A model generated the notes under the pieces. That model did no database searches, was not told the DNA's origin, and worked only from the letters and a program-made list of their open reading frames with translations. This document shows, piece by piece, positions 34,184-45,071 of a stretch of 64,000 nt of DNA. How positions within the stretch are numbered: position 1 is the stretch's first letter; each line of letters begins with the position of its first letter. Made by a program: the position numbers and the translations under genes. The stretch is from Cunninghamia lanceolata (Eukaryota; Streptophyta; Pinopsida; Cupressales; Cupressaceae), in contig BSBN01000849.1 in NCBI GenBank assembly GCA_027924645.1, positions 12,728,001 through 12,792,000 of the forward strand, written 5' to 3'.

Positions 34184-35359
34184 GGTTGATGCAAGAAGTT
34201 GGGTCCACAAAAAGCTCAAAAAGTGGAAGTGTTTTTGTTGTTTTTCAGAATTTGTCACACTTAGACTAAAAATTTGGAGCACTTACACAATGAATCATAA
34301 AAAAAGTTAGTAATATGAAATTTGTTATTTTGAGTCTAGTTTCCAAATATGTAATTTATTCAAATACCTAGATGATAGAAATTAAATTTTGATAGGCATG
34401 TATAAAAACCACTTTTTAAAAGTTGTTTTTTTTTACCATACCATGCATGTGTACAAACATCACTTTTTGACCTAAATAAAAGTATTTTTCTAATTCCTTT
34501 TGGGAAAAGATATATAACAACATGACGATTGATGAGGATATTTTTTTTAAAAAAAATTTCAATGTTTTTTTTTCTTGAATTTTTATTGGCCCTAATTGCT
34601 TTTAAAAATCAATGTGTATGGACAACATAATTGGACCTAAAATAAACATTTTTTGAATTTTTTTTTCAATGTGTATAGAATTATCTTAATATTGATGTCA
34701 TATAATTTTTTAACAAAAAAAATAACCAAAAAAAAAAATTAAAAAACAAAAAAAAGCTTGATATTTCAATTTTATGAACCAATTTGCTTAGAAATTAATT
34801 GAAAAATAAAAAACATAATCCAATCTTAACAAAAATTACATATTTGTAAACTAGAAATCATGTTCTATAATGGGTTTTAATTTCATAGATTAATTCAGAA
34901 AAAAAGTCCATCATCTATATTGCCAAAGTTGGACATTTCTCTTGAACCTGCCTTAGTTTTTTAGTTACAGGTCAAAGGCTAAGGGTCAAGTTATCAAGCC
35001 TTTCTCGAGCCTCAAAATTTGAAAAACTCGTACGCAATATAACACATATGTGTTTTTAAAACTAAACATGTACGTGTTATGTATTTGCCCATTTGAATAC
35101 CTTTAAGAAATGCATGTGTGTTATAAAATGCATATGCGTTATAACACGTATGCATTATATAATGCATACATGTTTTATAATGTGTATGCATTTCTTTTTA
35201 TATAACACATATGTGTTTTATAAAGCATATGCGTTTTAAGCTTGGGTACCCATAGCTAAGTGTGTACACATTTTTTTCAATAACACATACACGTTTCCTG
35301 CAAGATTTTTTTTGGCTAAAACTTCCCCTCTTCATAGACCCAACATCTTGCTTTTACCC
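34184..35359. mobile_element. Non-autonomous TIR element inserted in LINE-A
   Basis: 1176 bp interrupt the RT between the Lys of IITK and the following Met. The ends are imperfect inverted repeats: GGTTGATGCAAGAAGTTGGG at the left, and at the right the complement of GGGTAAAAGCAAGATGTTGG. CTAAG flanks both sides (34179-34183 and 35360-35364). No transposase reading is visible. The 5-bp duplication does not clearly assign it to a known superfamily. LINE-B provides the uninterrupted version of the same site. Confidence 0.75.
35030..35290. repeat. Palindromic TGCATATGCGTTATAACAC-type array
   Basis: The right part of the TIR element is built of repeated self-complementary units such as ATAACACATATGTGTTTT, GCATATGCGTTATAACACG, TATGCATTATATAATGCATA and AGCATATGCGTTTTAAGC, roughly every 18-25 bases for 260 bp. 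CATATG, TATGCATA and ACATGT cores alternate. Confidence 0.8.
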
Positions 35360-38250
35360 CTAAGATGATTGCAAAACATCTTAAACCTTGGCTCAATACG
35401 CTGATCTCGGAGGAGCAGGGTGGATTTTTGGTTGGAAGGCAAATTCTTGATGGGGTTGTTGTGGCAATTGGGGCTATTCATTCCATGGTGGTTTCTAAGG
35501 AGAAAGCAATGGTCATTAAGCTAGATATGGCTAACGCTTATGATAGAGTCAAATGGATTTTTCTTTGTAAAGTCTTGTTGGCATTTGGTTTTGGGAATGA
35601 TTGGGTTGATTGGGCTATGAGTTGTGTTATGTTGACTTCTTTCTTTGTTCTTATCAACAATGAGCCTACTGCACTGTTTGGTGCTACTAGGGGCCTTAGG
35701 CAGGGGGACCCTCTATCACCGTACTTATTTATCCTATTGGCTGAGGGATTGGGAAGATTTATAAAATCTCATGTGGGTTAGGGATTAATTCATGGCTGGA
35801 CTTGGGGCAACAGTTTGCCTCGCTCTCATTTACAATTTGTTGATGATATGGCTTTGATGGGTTTAGCTAAGGTCAATGAGGCAATTAACTTTAGGAAAGC
35901 TCTGGATACTTATATGGTTGCTTTAAGTCAGAGGATTAATGAAGACAAATCCTCCATCTTCTTCTTTAATACTCCTAACCTTATTCAAAACTGAATTACA
36001 AGGATTCTCAGATTCTAGATTAGGGCCCTCCCTCTTGTTTATCTTGGTATCCTAATCAATGTTGGGTTCTTGTCTAGGGGATTTTGGCAGGATATTTTAG
36101 ACAAGTTTCGAAAGCGGGTTACTCATTGGTCTTGCAGATGGTTGTCCTCAGCTAGGAGAGTGACTTTATTAAAGTCTGTGATTCAATCTCTCCAAATTTA
36201 TTGGTGCTTTGTCCAGGGGGCTGCCTCTAGCTTTATTAATGAATTTGAAGCTCTTTCCAGACAATTCTTATGGGCCAATAATTTGGAGTCTTCTAAGTGG
36301 AGTCTTGTCAAGTGGGACTGTATTTGTAGGCCAAGAAAAGAAGAGGGTCTTTGTCTTTGGCAGGCTAATCTTACTGGTCAAGCCTTGGCTGCTAAGTTGT
36401 ATTGGAGGTGGTGTACTTGTCAAGATTGAGATTGGGCCAGGATTCTTAACTACAAATATTTGGCGGGGTGGAAAATGCTAATATTCCAAGAATCTATCTC
36501 TCTGGTAAGGGATCTGTGATATGGAGTAATCTTAAAAGGGAAGCCAATTTAATAAAGTAGGGGCTCTTTTGGATTTGTAATAGGGGGTCTGAGGCCCTAT
36601 TTTGATATGATTCTTGGGATGGGCACCCGCCTATCTTATCTATGTACCTGCACTTACAATCCTTGAGCAACATCTTTCTTGATGTGGGGTAGTTTTGTGT
36701 GGAGCATTTCAAATCGATTCAGCATGTGGTTTAAGTGGAGTTTTGCAGATGGAAAGTTTTGTCTGAGTGGCCACCGGGGGGGTTATTGGTGGATTGGGAG
36801 GAGTTAGCTAAGATTCTTGATGGTAGAGTTTGCAGTTCTTTGGGGGAGAGAGATTCCCTTGCCTGGAGTCCTAATCTGAAAGGTGTGTATTTAGTTGCCT
36901 CTAGTTATGAGGAGTTGGACAGGTAGAAGTTTGGGGAGATGGACTCTCCTTGGTGGAAGTTTGTGTGGAATAAATTTGGTTGGCCAAAATGTAATTACTT
37001 CCTTTAGTTGGTTGCTCAGAATCATTGCCTCACTTGGGATAGCCTACAAAAAATGGGCTTTTAGGGTTCTTCTATTTGTTTCCTTTGCAATGGTGGGGAG
37101 GAGTGTTGGGCACATTTGTTCTTTCAGTGTCCACTAGCCAAGATTTGGCATCTTGGGTGGGGTGCTTGGAATGCTTCTTGTTTGGTTGATTTTTGGAGAA
37201 GTTTGGGTAGGCCACTAGCTAAGGCTTCTTGTTTGCATGTGGCTTGGAATATTGGTCCTTATTTTATTTTGTGGCAACTTTGGCTAGAAAGGAATCAAAG
37301 GATTTTTTAGTGGAGGAAGTTGGAGGTTCAACAAGTGTGGTAGAGGATTCTGAGTATCCTTTAGGAGACCTTAGCAACTCAATGTGATCTCACTACTAAG
37401 TTAGACATTGGCAAGTTGCAGGTGGTGCATAATTTGAGTTTAGTTGTTGGAGGCTCATGCTCTTCCTGGTCCAGGAAAAGGGGCCATTCTAAGAGTAAGA
37501 TTCAGAGAGATGGAAGGTGGTCTCCTCCACCTCCAGATATGTTTAAGATTAATATGGATGGCTCTTCTAGAGGGAATCCTGGTCAAGCTAGGATTGGGGA
37601 ATTAGGAAGGGATAGCTTTGGTACTATCATTTTTTCTACTCTATCTATAAAGGGTAAAATAATAATTTTATGGAGGCTCTAACTATTCTTGGCGATTTGG
37701 AAAAAGGGTGTGCTTTAGGATGGCGCAGGGTTATCTGTGAGACTGATTCCTAGATTATGATTAATCTGCTAAATAAGCAAGTGGTGGTTGGTGTGCAATG
37801 ACAATTGGCATTAGTGGTTCGACAAATTCTTCGGTTGAGTCACTTATCAGACTTTGTTTCTTTTGTCCATGTTGCTTGAGAATGGAACCCTGTGGCTGAT
37901 TACTTGGCTAAGTGGTCCTCGAAGTAGGTGGGGTTGGGGATGTTTCCCTGATTCTAAGTTGGATGGTTGTGGTAATGGTGAGGGCAGTTGCTCTCCAGGT
38001 TTTATACTCATGGTTTCTTTATTAATAAATTTATTCTCTTTTAAAAAAAAACAAAACAAATTTGTAGTGTTATTCATATATTAAATCACTTTTCTTATTT
38101 TAAAATGATTAAAAATATCTTAAAATTTTGAAAAACATCTAATTAGAAATTTGTTTAAAAAGATTTCAATATTCTTATATTTATTAATAATTTATTTATA
38201 TTTATAAAAATTATTTAAACTTCATATTTCTTAACATTTCTTTAATATTT

Positions 38251-38549
38251 GGAGACTTTTTCGGCTCGATGGCTGGACACGGACCCTGCTTGCGCGATAG
38301 GGCCTGCGTGCCCTAGCGCACTCTTTCCTCTGCGCTTTCGCTACGTCCGAGCTCGATCTACTACGGCCATGAGGGGTGTTGAGTGGTCTTCAGGGGTGCG
38401 TGGGCTGAAGTGGGGGCTTTGGCTCGCGGTGGGGCTGTGGGGCGCCCCTTTCTTGACTTTTTTCAGCGTTTCTTCTGAGTTGGTTCTGTATCTGGCGGGT
38501 GGTGCTTGGGTTCCTGGGGCCGCGGGGTTTCCTGCCCTGTCTTTGGCCC
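38251..38549 (+). promoter_or_regulatory. LINE-B 5' UTR, likely internal promoter
   Basis: This GC-rich, CpG-containing leader (GCTCGATGGCTGGACACGGA and onward) contrasts with the AT-rich flanks. L1-type elements carry their promoter inside the 5' UTR so that full-length copies can be re-transcribed. The promoter role is inferred from that family rule; no specific box is recognised. Confidence 0.5.
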
Positions 38550-39965
38550 ATGGAAAATCAAGACTTTGTTTCTTCCGGTGATTTGGAAATGGTTGAGCCC
38601 TCTTCCTCGATGCATGCCAGTGGTCTTGATCAGATGGGGAAACCCCAGTCTGGGGATGGAGTCTTCTCTTCAAAAGGGAATTTTTGAATTAAAAAAGTAA
38701 ACGGTTGTTTGGAGAGATCCGAGGATCGTCTAGTTTTGGTTATTCAACCTGAGCAAGTTTCAGAGGATGTTGAATACTGGGGCAATCATGCACTTATTTG
38801 CAAATTTTTGGGCCTTCGTTTATCTCTACCGGTTTTGGATTCTTGGGCTCGTAGGGTTTGGAACCCTGAAGGTGATATGGAAATTATTCTGGCAGCTAAT
38901 AACTATTTTATGGTTATCTTCTCAAGCATGTCCGACAGGAATAGGGCTTTCGAAGGAGGTCCTTACTTCTTTAACTAGGTAGGGCTCTTCATCAAACCCT
39001 GGCACTTGGGATTCAACTCGGCTGAAGAGATCCCTTCGCGGGTTCCTGTGTGGGTTCATCTGCCGAGGCTTCCCTTGGAATTCTGGAGGGAGGATATTCT
39101 CCACTCAATCTCTTTGTTTCTTGGAAAACCTGTGGGATCGGCTTCCCAAACTCAAGATCGTAAGGTAATTTCACTCGCCCGCATTTGTGTTGAAATCGAT
39201 TTAAATAATCCTTTGCCAGACTCTATGGAAATTCACCTGGGATCTTCTTCTTGGATCCAACAGCTGGATTATGAGACTCTACCCTTCAGATGCTGAATTT
39301 GTCATGAATATGGACATTTACACCGCAAATGCCCTAGATTTAAACCCTCCCCCTTGGCTGCTTCTGGGCCTCCTAGGGGGGACAAGGGAAAGGCACCAAT
39401 GTCTAATGCAACTGTGGATAATGAGGGTTTTATTCCAGTCAAGTCTCATAACAAGGGAAAGGGCAAGAAGAGATCTTGGCTGGATAGGCAGAACGACGGC
39501 ACCTTTAATAGGTTTGAGGTTCTTGATGATTTGACCCAGGAGGAGGGTATTCCAGTCGAGCTCTCTTCTGGGGCTAAGGGACTGCAGGATGTTCAGGATG
39601 AAAATGCAAGGAAAGAGGATCAAACTCTATCTTCAGGGATTCACCAGAAGGATCAGAAGGCTATGGATGCTTCAGCTCCTACTCATGGTTTCAGGGTTCT
39701 CCAGGGGTCACAGACTTCGAAGGACTCTGCTGCGGTGGCTCCTAATCCTCTGGCTCCTAAGGGGCCCTCAGATCCTGTGAAGGGTAACAAAGCTCCTCCT
39801 TCATTAGGCTTACTTCAGAAATCCTTTAAAAAGGGACCTCTTGATAAACCGTCAAAGAATGGAAGAAAGACGGATCAGGAGAAGGTTAAGCTCATGGGTG
39901 ACACTTTGGTTGAGTCTGGGTCTGTGAAGCCCATTGATTCCCATTTCTCTCACCCCCATAAATGA
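38550..39965 (+). pseudogene. LINE-B ORF1: DUF4283 / zinc-knuckle RNA-binding protein
   Basis: A single frame of 471 codons from ATG 38550 (MENQDFVSSGDLEMVEPSSS) to TGA 39963-39965. The DUF4283 core lies at about residues 60-165 (LVLVIQPEQVSEDVEYWGNH, ALICKFLGLRLSLP, FMVIFSSMSDRNRAFEGGPY, PVWVHLPRLPLEFW). A zf-CCHC_4 knuckle follows (C-x-ICHEYGHLHRKCPRF). The C-terminal third is basic and low-complexity (NKGKGKKRSW, then K/P/S-rich). It binds LINE RNA in the ribonucleoprotein. In-frame stops are at 38685-38687 (TGA), 38976-38978 (TAG) and 39294-39296 (TGA, inside the zinc knuckle). Its last bases overlap the ORF2 start as ATGA. Confidence 0.85.
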
Positions 39966-42900
39966 TTGTTTTATCTTGGAATGTAAGGGGGTTGAACAGC
40001 ATCCCTAGACAAAAGGCTGTTCGCAGACTAATTGAATCTCAGTCACCGGATGTGGTCTTTATCCAGGAAACTAAGCTCACTATTGATGGGCTGGCAAATT
40101 GTACTTCGCGTATCTGGCCCCAAGGCAAGTGGCAGGGGGTAGGTGCTTTGAATAGTGCAGGGGGTGTGGCCTGCTTCTGGAACCCAAGGAAAGTTTCCCC
40201 CTTATGGTGGATGTCTAGTCGGTCTTCCATTTCTCTGGTTGCTTCTAGTTTTGAGACTGGAGAAAGGTGTCTCTTATCCAATATTTATGCTCCTACTAAT
40301 CTCTCAGGTAAGTCAAATCTCTGGGCTCACATTCGTTTTATCCGGGCCTTGGACCCGTTTCTCCCATGGATTATGGCTGGTGATTTTAATGCTGTTACTT
40401 GCTTAGATGAAAAACGTGGTGGGTTAGCCAGGTTGGAACCTGCTGCAAATCTTCTCCGGGATATGATTGGTTCCTTGAATCTCATTGATGTGAAGCCCTC
40501 CAATGGTGTCTTTACCTGGAATAATAGGAGATGTGGTGGGGAGGCTATCTCTGAAAGGCTTGACAGATTTCTTGTCTCCTGTTATTGGGTGAATAGTAGG
40601 TTGACTACCAGTTCTGAAATTCTTGATTGGAGGGGTTCTGATCACTGGCCCATCAAGCTTTCTGTCACCGCTTATGGGGTCACCAAAAATCCCTCTTTCA
40701 AATTCCAGTTGATGTGGTTAAGGGATCCGTCTCTTCAGGATCTTATGTTGGACTGGTGGTATGAGGGGATGCCTTCTCATGGGACGGCCATGTTCACTTT
40801 TAGTAAGCGGCTTCAGCATGTGAAGTTTAGACTAAAGAGATGGAATAAACATTGTTTTGGGAACCTTCAAGCACAGAAGATGGCGGCCCAGTCCAAGTTG
40901 GATTCTATCACTCATCAGATTCAGGATCAGGGGTTGACCTCTGCCCTTAGTATGGATGAATCCTTGGCTCTTAAGGATTTAGAAGAGTGGGATCTTGGTG
41001 AAGAGATCTTCTAGAAGCAGAAATCTCGTATTGATTGGCTTCAGCAGGGGGATAGGAACACTGCATTCTTTCATAATTCGGTTAAGGCTCGAAGACAGGG
41101 AAATTCTATCTCCTCTCTTGTTTCGCAGGATGGGGCTCAACTCTCATCCTTTGCTGATATTTCCAGGGAGGCAGTCAATTATTTTTCAAATCTCTTTTCT
41201 AGGGAGAATCATGCTGCGTGGGCTGAGGAGCAGGCCATCCTGGATTGTATTCCCCACCTGGTCTCTGCTGAGATGAATGGGGTTCTCTTATGTCCTATCT
41301 TGCTACCTGAGCTGGAGAACGTGGTTTTTAATATGAAAAAAGGTAAGGCCCCTGGTCCGGATGGGTTTCCGATTGAGTTTTTCCAAGAGTTCTGGAAAAT
41401 TATAAAGTTTGATCTCCTTGAGGTGGTTCAAGAATCACTTAGGAACAAACAGATGCTCAAGTCTATGAATTCTACCTTCTTGGCCCTCATACCTAAGTTG
41501 GAAGGAGCTAACCGGTTAGTTCAATTCAGACCTATTGCGTTATGCAATGTGGTGTACAAGATTATCACCAAATTGATTGCTGAGAGACTCAAACCACTCC
41601 TTGGTTCTTTGATTTCGGTTGAGCAGGGTGGTTTTGTTGAAGGGAGACAAATTCTGGATGGTGTTGTGATAGCCATGGAAGCTATTCATTCTATGGCTAA
41701 CTCTAAGGAGAAGGCTATGTTTATTAAACTTGACATGTCTAAAGCTTATGACCGGGTGAGCTGGGAATTCTTACAGAAAACTCTCTTGGCTTTTGGCTTT
41801 GCTGAGGAATGGGTGAACTGGGTTCTTAGTTGTGTGACCTCTGCCTCATTCTCAGTGCTTATTAACGGGGAACCTTCATATTTGTTTGGTGCTTCTCGGG
41901 GACTCCGGCAAGGGGATCCTTTATCCCCTTACTTATTCATCATCATGGCAGAGGGTCTTGGAAGATTTATTAAATCTCAGGTGAGACAGGGTCTTATCCG
42001 AGGCTGGAGCTGGAACAACCTTCTCCCCCCCTACTCTCATCTTTAGTTTGTGGATGATACTGGGCTAATGGGCTTGGCTAGAATCAGTGAGGCGGTGAAC
42101 TTCCGGCGAGCCTTAGACATCTACCTGAAGGCTTCTGGTCAGTGTATTAACGATGATAAATCTTCCATTTACTTCTTTAATACTCCTCAGCTTATTCAGA
42201 GCAGGATTGCTAGGATCCTTAGATTTCAGATCGGCTCTTTTCCCTTGATGTACCTTGGGATCCCGTTGGCTTTGGGAGCCCAGAGGAGAGAGTATTGGCA
42301 GGGAATTTTGGATAAATTTCGTAGTAGGGTTAGCCATTGGACTTTCAGATGGTTATCCTCGGTGGGGAGAGTGATTCTTCTTAAGACTGTGGTGCAGTCC
42401 TCCCCATTTATAGGTGCTGTGTGCAGGTTCCCCCGTCCACCTTTGTGTGGGAATTTGATGCTTTGTCTTGGCAATTTCTTTGGTTTGGCAACCTTCTTTC
42501 CTCGAAGTGGAGCTTAGTCAAGTGGGAGTCTGTTTGCAGGCCGAAGCACGCTGGGGGCCTTGGGCTTAGGTCTATGGCTCTTGCTGTCACTGCCTTGGCT
42601 GCCAAGCTATACTGGAGATGGTGCAATAGTCAAGATCAGGACTGGGCTAGGCTTCTGACCCACAAGTATCTTCCTGGTGCTGATTGCCTCGAGGTGCCGC
42701 GTCTCCCTTTGCTGGGTAAAGGTTCTTGTATTTGGGAGACCCTTAAGAAGGGTGCTCAGCTGATTAAGGAGGGCCTCTTCTGGATCTGTAATAGCAGCTC
42801 TGATGTTTTGTTCTGGCAGGACTCTTGGGATGGCCACCCTCCCATTCTTTCTAGTTTCCCTGAGCTTCAACCTCTGTGCCATATTTTTTCTGAGGCCGGT

Positions 42901-44249
42901 TGGATTAAGGTGGAGCATTTTAAAACTGTCAAGCGCATTAGGCAGGTAGGGGTGGCTTGCTGGAAGGACCCTCAGGTATGACCCGTGGGGGGTTCTGAGG
43001 AGGATCGGGATGTTCTTTCTAGAATTTTGGAGACAAGGCTCTGCAGCTCCCTTAATGGGAGGGATGTTCTGGCTTGGAGTCCTAGCCCGAAAGGTAAATT
43101 TACTATTGCCCAAGGCTACGCCATGCTTGATAGGAACTTATATGGTCCTACTGAGGTGCACTGGTGGAAGAAGGTTTGGGACAACTTCTCTTGGCCCAAG
43201 TGCAATTTTTTCTTATGGTTGGTTGCTCAGAGGAAATGCCTTGGGAAAATCTTCGCAAACGTGGCTTTCAGGGTCCCTCTATTTGCCTTCTTTGTTCTCA
43301 CAGTGAGGAGAGTACCTCCCACTTGTTCTTCCTTTGCCCTTATTCTAGAGAATTATGGCACAGATGGTGGGAGGCTTGGCATCATGGGTGTATTCATGCT
43401 ACCTCCCTGATTGACTTCTGGGACAGTTTAGGCAGACCTCCAGCAAAGACTCCTTTCCTTCAGGTGGCCTGGTCTATTGGGCCTATCTTCATTCTTTGGA
43501 ACCTTTGGCTGGAGAGGAACCGTAGAGTGTTTTGTGGTTCCAATTTGGGAAATCTTCAATTGTGGAAGAAGATAATTAGCAGGCTTCAGGAGACTATTTC
43601 GGCTAAGTGTGACATGTCTAAAACTTGTGATCCTGGTGATCTTGATATTGTGCAGAATTTGAGCTTGGGGGATAGTAGCCGAGGTTGCTTTGTTGGCAGA
43701 AGGCCTCGTCTGGTTCGGCAACGAGTTTGTCGTGATGGGAGGTGGATGCCTCCCCCGGCGGGGGTCCTCAAGATTAATACTGATGGGTCCTCTCGTGGGA
43801 ACCCTGGTCATGCTGGTGTGGGGGGTATTGGTAGAGGTAATGATGGTGATGTGGTTTTTGTCTTCTCTAGTTACAAAGGGCAGCACTCTAATAATATGAT
43901 GGAGGCCCTTGCTATTAAGATTGCTGTTGAGCGTGGATGCTCTCTAGGCTGGAGGAGGATCATTTGTGAGTCAGATTCTCAGATTGTTGTGGATTTGCTA
44001 AACAACCAAAGGTTGGATGATGTTAGCTGGCAATTAGCTTCTGTGGGTAGACAGATTTTGAGTCTTTGCAGCTCCTTGGATTCTGTCTCCTTTTGTCATA
44101 TCCCTAGAGAGTGGAACAAAGTGGCCGATTGTCTGGCGAAGTGGGCTTCTGAGAATGTGGATGGCTGGAATATCAGTGGAAAGGATGAGCTTTCCTCTAA
44201 TTATCTTGAGACCTTGGAGAGGTTATTAGTGGAGGACATGAATAGGTAG
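39962..44249 (+). pseudogene. LINE-B ORF2: endonuclease-RT-RNase H
   Basis: From ATG 39962: APE-type endonuclease, residues 1-~226 (LSWNVRGLNS, FIQETKL, AGDFNAV, SERLDRFLVS, GSDHWPIKL), which nicks target DNA. RT (about 41290-42400) has LIPKLEGANRLVQFRPIALC, KLDMSKAYDRVSWEF, GLRQGDPLSPYLFI and FVDDTGLMG. The zf-RVT region is at about 43130-43400 (WWKKVWDNFSWPKCNFFLWL, CLLCSHSEESTSHLFFLC). RNase H (43765-44165) has an intact D-E-D-D set: NTDGSSRGNPG, MMEALAIKIAVE, CESDSQIVVDLL, KVADCLAKWA. Stops are at 41012-41014 (TAG for expected Trp), 42044-42046 (TAG just before FVDD) and 42979-42981 (TGA). A 1-bp loss near 42398 and a 4-bp loss near 43238 (judged against LINE-A) shift frame. Confidence 0.9.
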
Positions 44250-44324
44250 GGTTTTGCTGGCTGGTCTGGCGGGGTTCTTCTTTGGTGGGCCCTTGGCCTT
44301 TGCTTTGTACTCTGGTTCTGATTG

Positions 44325-44330
44325 AATAAA
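44325..44330 (+). terminator. LINE-B poly(A) signal
   Basis: AATAAA lies 19 bp before the A-tail that begins near 44349, correct spacing for the cleavage signal that defines the retrotransposed 3' end. Confidence 0.8.
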
Positions 44331-44492
44331 ATTTTTACCCCTTTTTCCAAAAAAAAAAAACATTTCTTTAATATTTAGAAAACATGATTTAAAGTATAAT
44401 AAGTTTTTAAATAAAAAATATTAAATATCATTTAATATTTTATATTAAAAATAATTTTAAGTGGAATGTATAATTATTATATTTAGGAGATT

Positions 44493-44600
44493 TGTAAGTT
44501 GGTTTGTGTGCATGCAAAATGTGGAAGCATAGAAAAAATACATGAACTGTTTGACAAAATGCCTCAAAAAATGTGGTCTCATGGAAGGCCACTACTCCAA
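44493..44600 (+). pseudogene. PPR protein fragment
   Basis: One frame reads VCVHAKCGSIEKIHELFDKM followed by PQK, which matches the plant PPR consensus (DMYAKCGSIEDARxxFDxMP), about one 35-residue repeat. The reading fails at MWSHGRPL. PPR proteins bind organellar RNA; this scrap is a single-repeat remnant with no flanking repeats seen. Confidence 0.7.
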
Positions 44601-44820
44601 GATAAACACAAAAATAGATTTTCTTATTATTACTTTTATGTATTTATTTATTTTTGTTTTTATATATAAATATATATTCTCTTATTAAGAAACTTAGAAG
44701 CCAATGTGAGGTTTTTGCAATTTATTCAATTCTTGATATAGCCATTACAATGTTCAAAATAAAAATGTAAAGGAAATTCCCAAAATGGAGATTCATGATT
44801 CTTATTATACAATATTGTTC

Positions 44821-45071
44821 CATGATTTCAGTGGATGACCCTATTCTTGAATATTTCCAATATGATTTTCTCATTTTAAGTTTTGTGTTTGTCTTTATCT
44901 AAGAATTACTCTTATAATAAATTGGTGAATATTTCATGATTTGAGTGGATGACCCTATTATTGAATATTTCCATTTGCACAATTGAATGTCTATTATTAT
45001 ATGATTTTCCCACTTTAAGTTTGGTGCTTGTCTTTATCTTCAAGAATTCCTTTTATAATAAATTTGTGAAT
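44821..45071 (+). repeat. Imperfect tandem duplication (~110/137 bp)
   Basis: CATGATTTCAGTGGATGACC...AATTGGTGAAT (44821-44930) is repeated as CATGATTTGAGTGGATGACC...AATTTGTGAAT (44935-45071), the second copy carrying an extra ~27 bp in the middle. There is no coding content. Confidence 0.85.

Larger units (their letters stand above)
33587..38060 (+). mobile_element. LINE-A, 5'-truncated L1-type retrotransposon
   Basis: The copy begins within ORF2, between endonuclease and RT ([20 protein letters not shown] at about 33597), and ends in an A-rich tail at 38043-38060 preceded by AATAAA at 38024-38029. RT motifs: LRPIALCNVIYKIITK (before the TIR insertion), LISEEQGGFLVGRQILDGVV, IKLDMANAYDRVKW, GLRQGDPLSPYLFILLAEG and FVDDMALMG near 35850. 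zf-RVT and RNase H parts follow (KINMDGSSRGNPG, then with frameshift MEALTILGDLEKGC, ICETDS, EWNPVADYLAKW). It is the same family as LINE-B. Many stops are present. A possible imperfect duplication (ACAAATGTTTAG / ACAAATTTGTAG) flanks it. Confidence 0.85.
38251..44360 (+). mobile_element. LINE-B, full-length L1-type retrotransposon
   Basis: 6.1 kb with a perfect 16-bp target duplication CATTTCTTTAATATTT at 38235-38250 and 44361-44376 (18 bp if the ambiguous AA is counted). It starts GGAGACTTTTTCGGCTCG and ends in about 12 A's after AATAAA. It has a 300-bp GC-rich 5' UTR, ORF1 (DUF4283 plus zinc knuckle), ORF2 (endonuclease, RT, zf-RVT, RNase H) and a short 3' UTR. Only six stops and two small frameshifts are found over about 5.7 kb, and the duplication is intact, so this is a comparatively young insertion. 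It lies 190 bp downstream of LINE-A, same family and strand. Confidence 0.95.

Noticed and set aside
42607..43886. Long minus-strand open frames opposite LINE-B
   Set aside because: They are shadows of the GC-richer ORF2 on the other strand, with no recognisable domain and no conservation in LINE-A.
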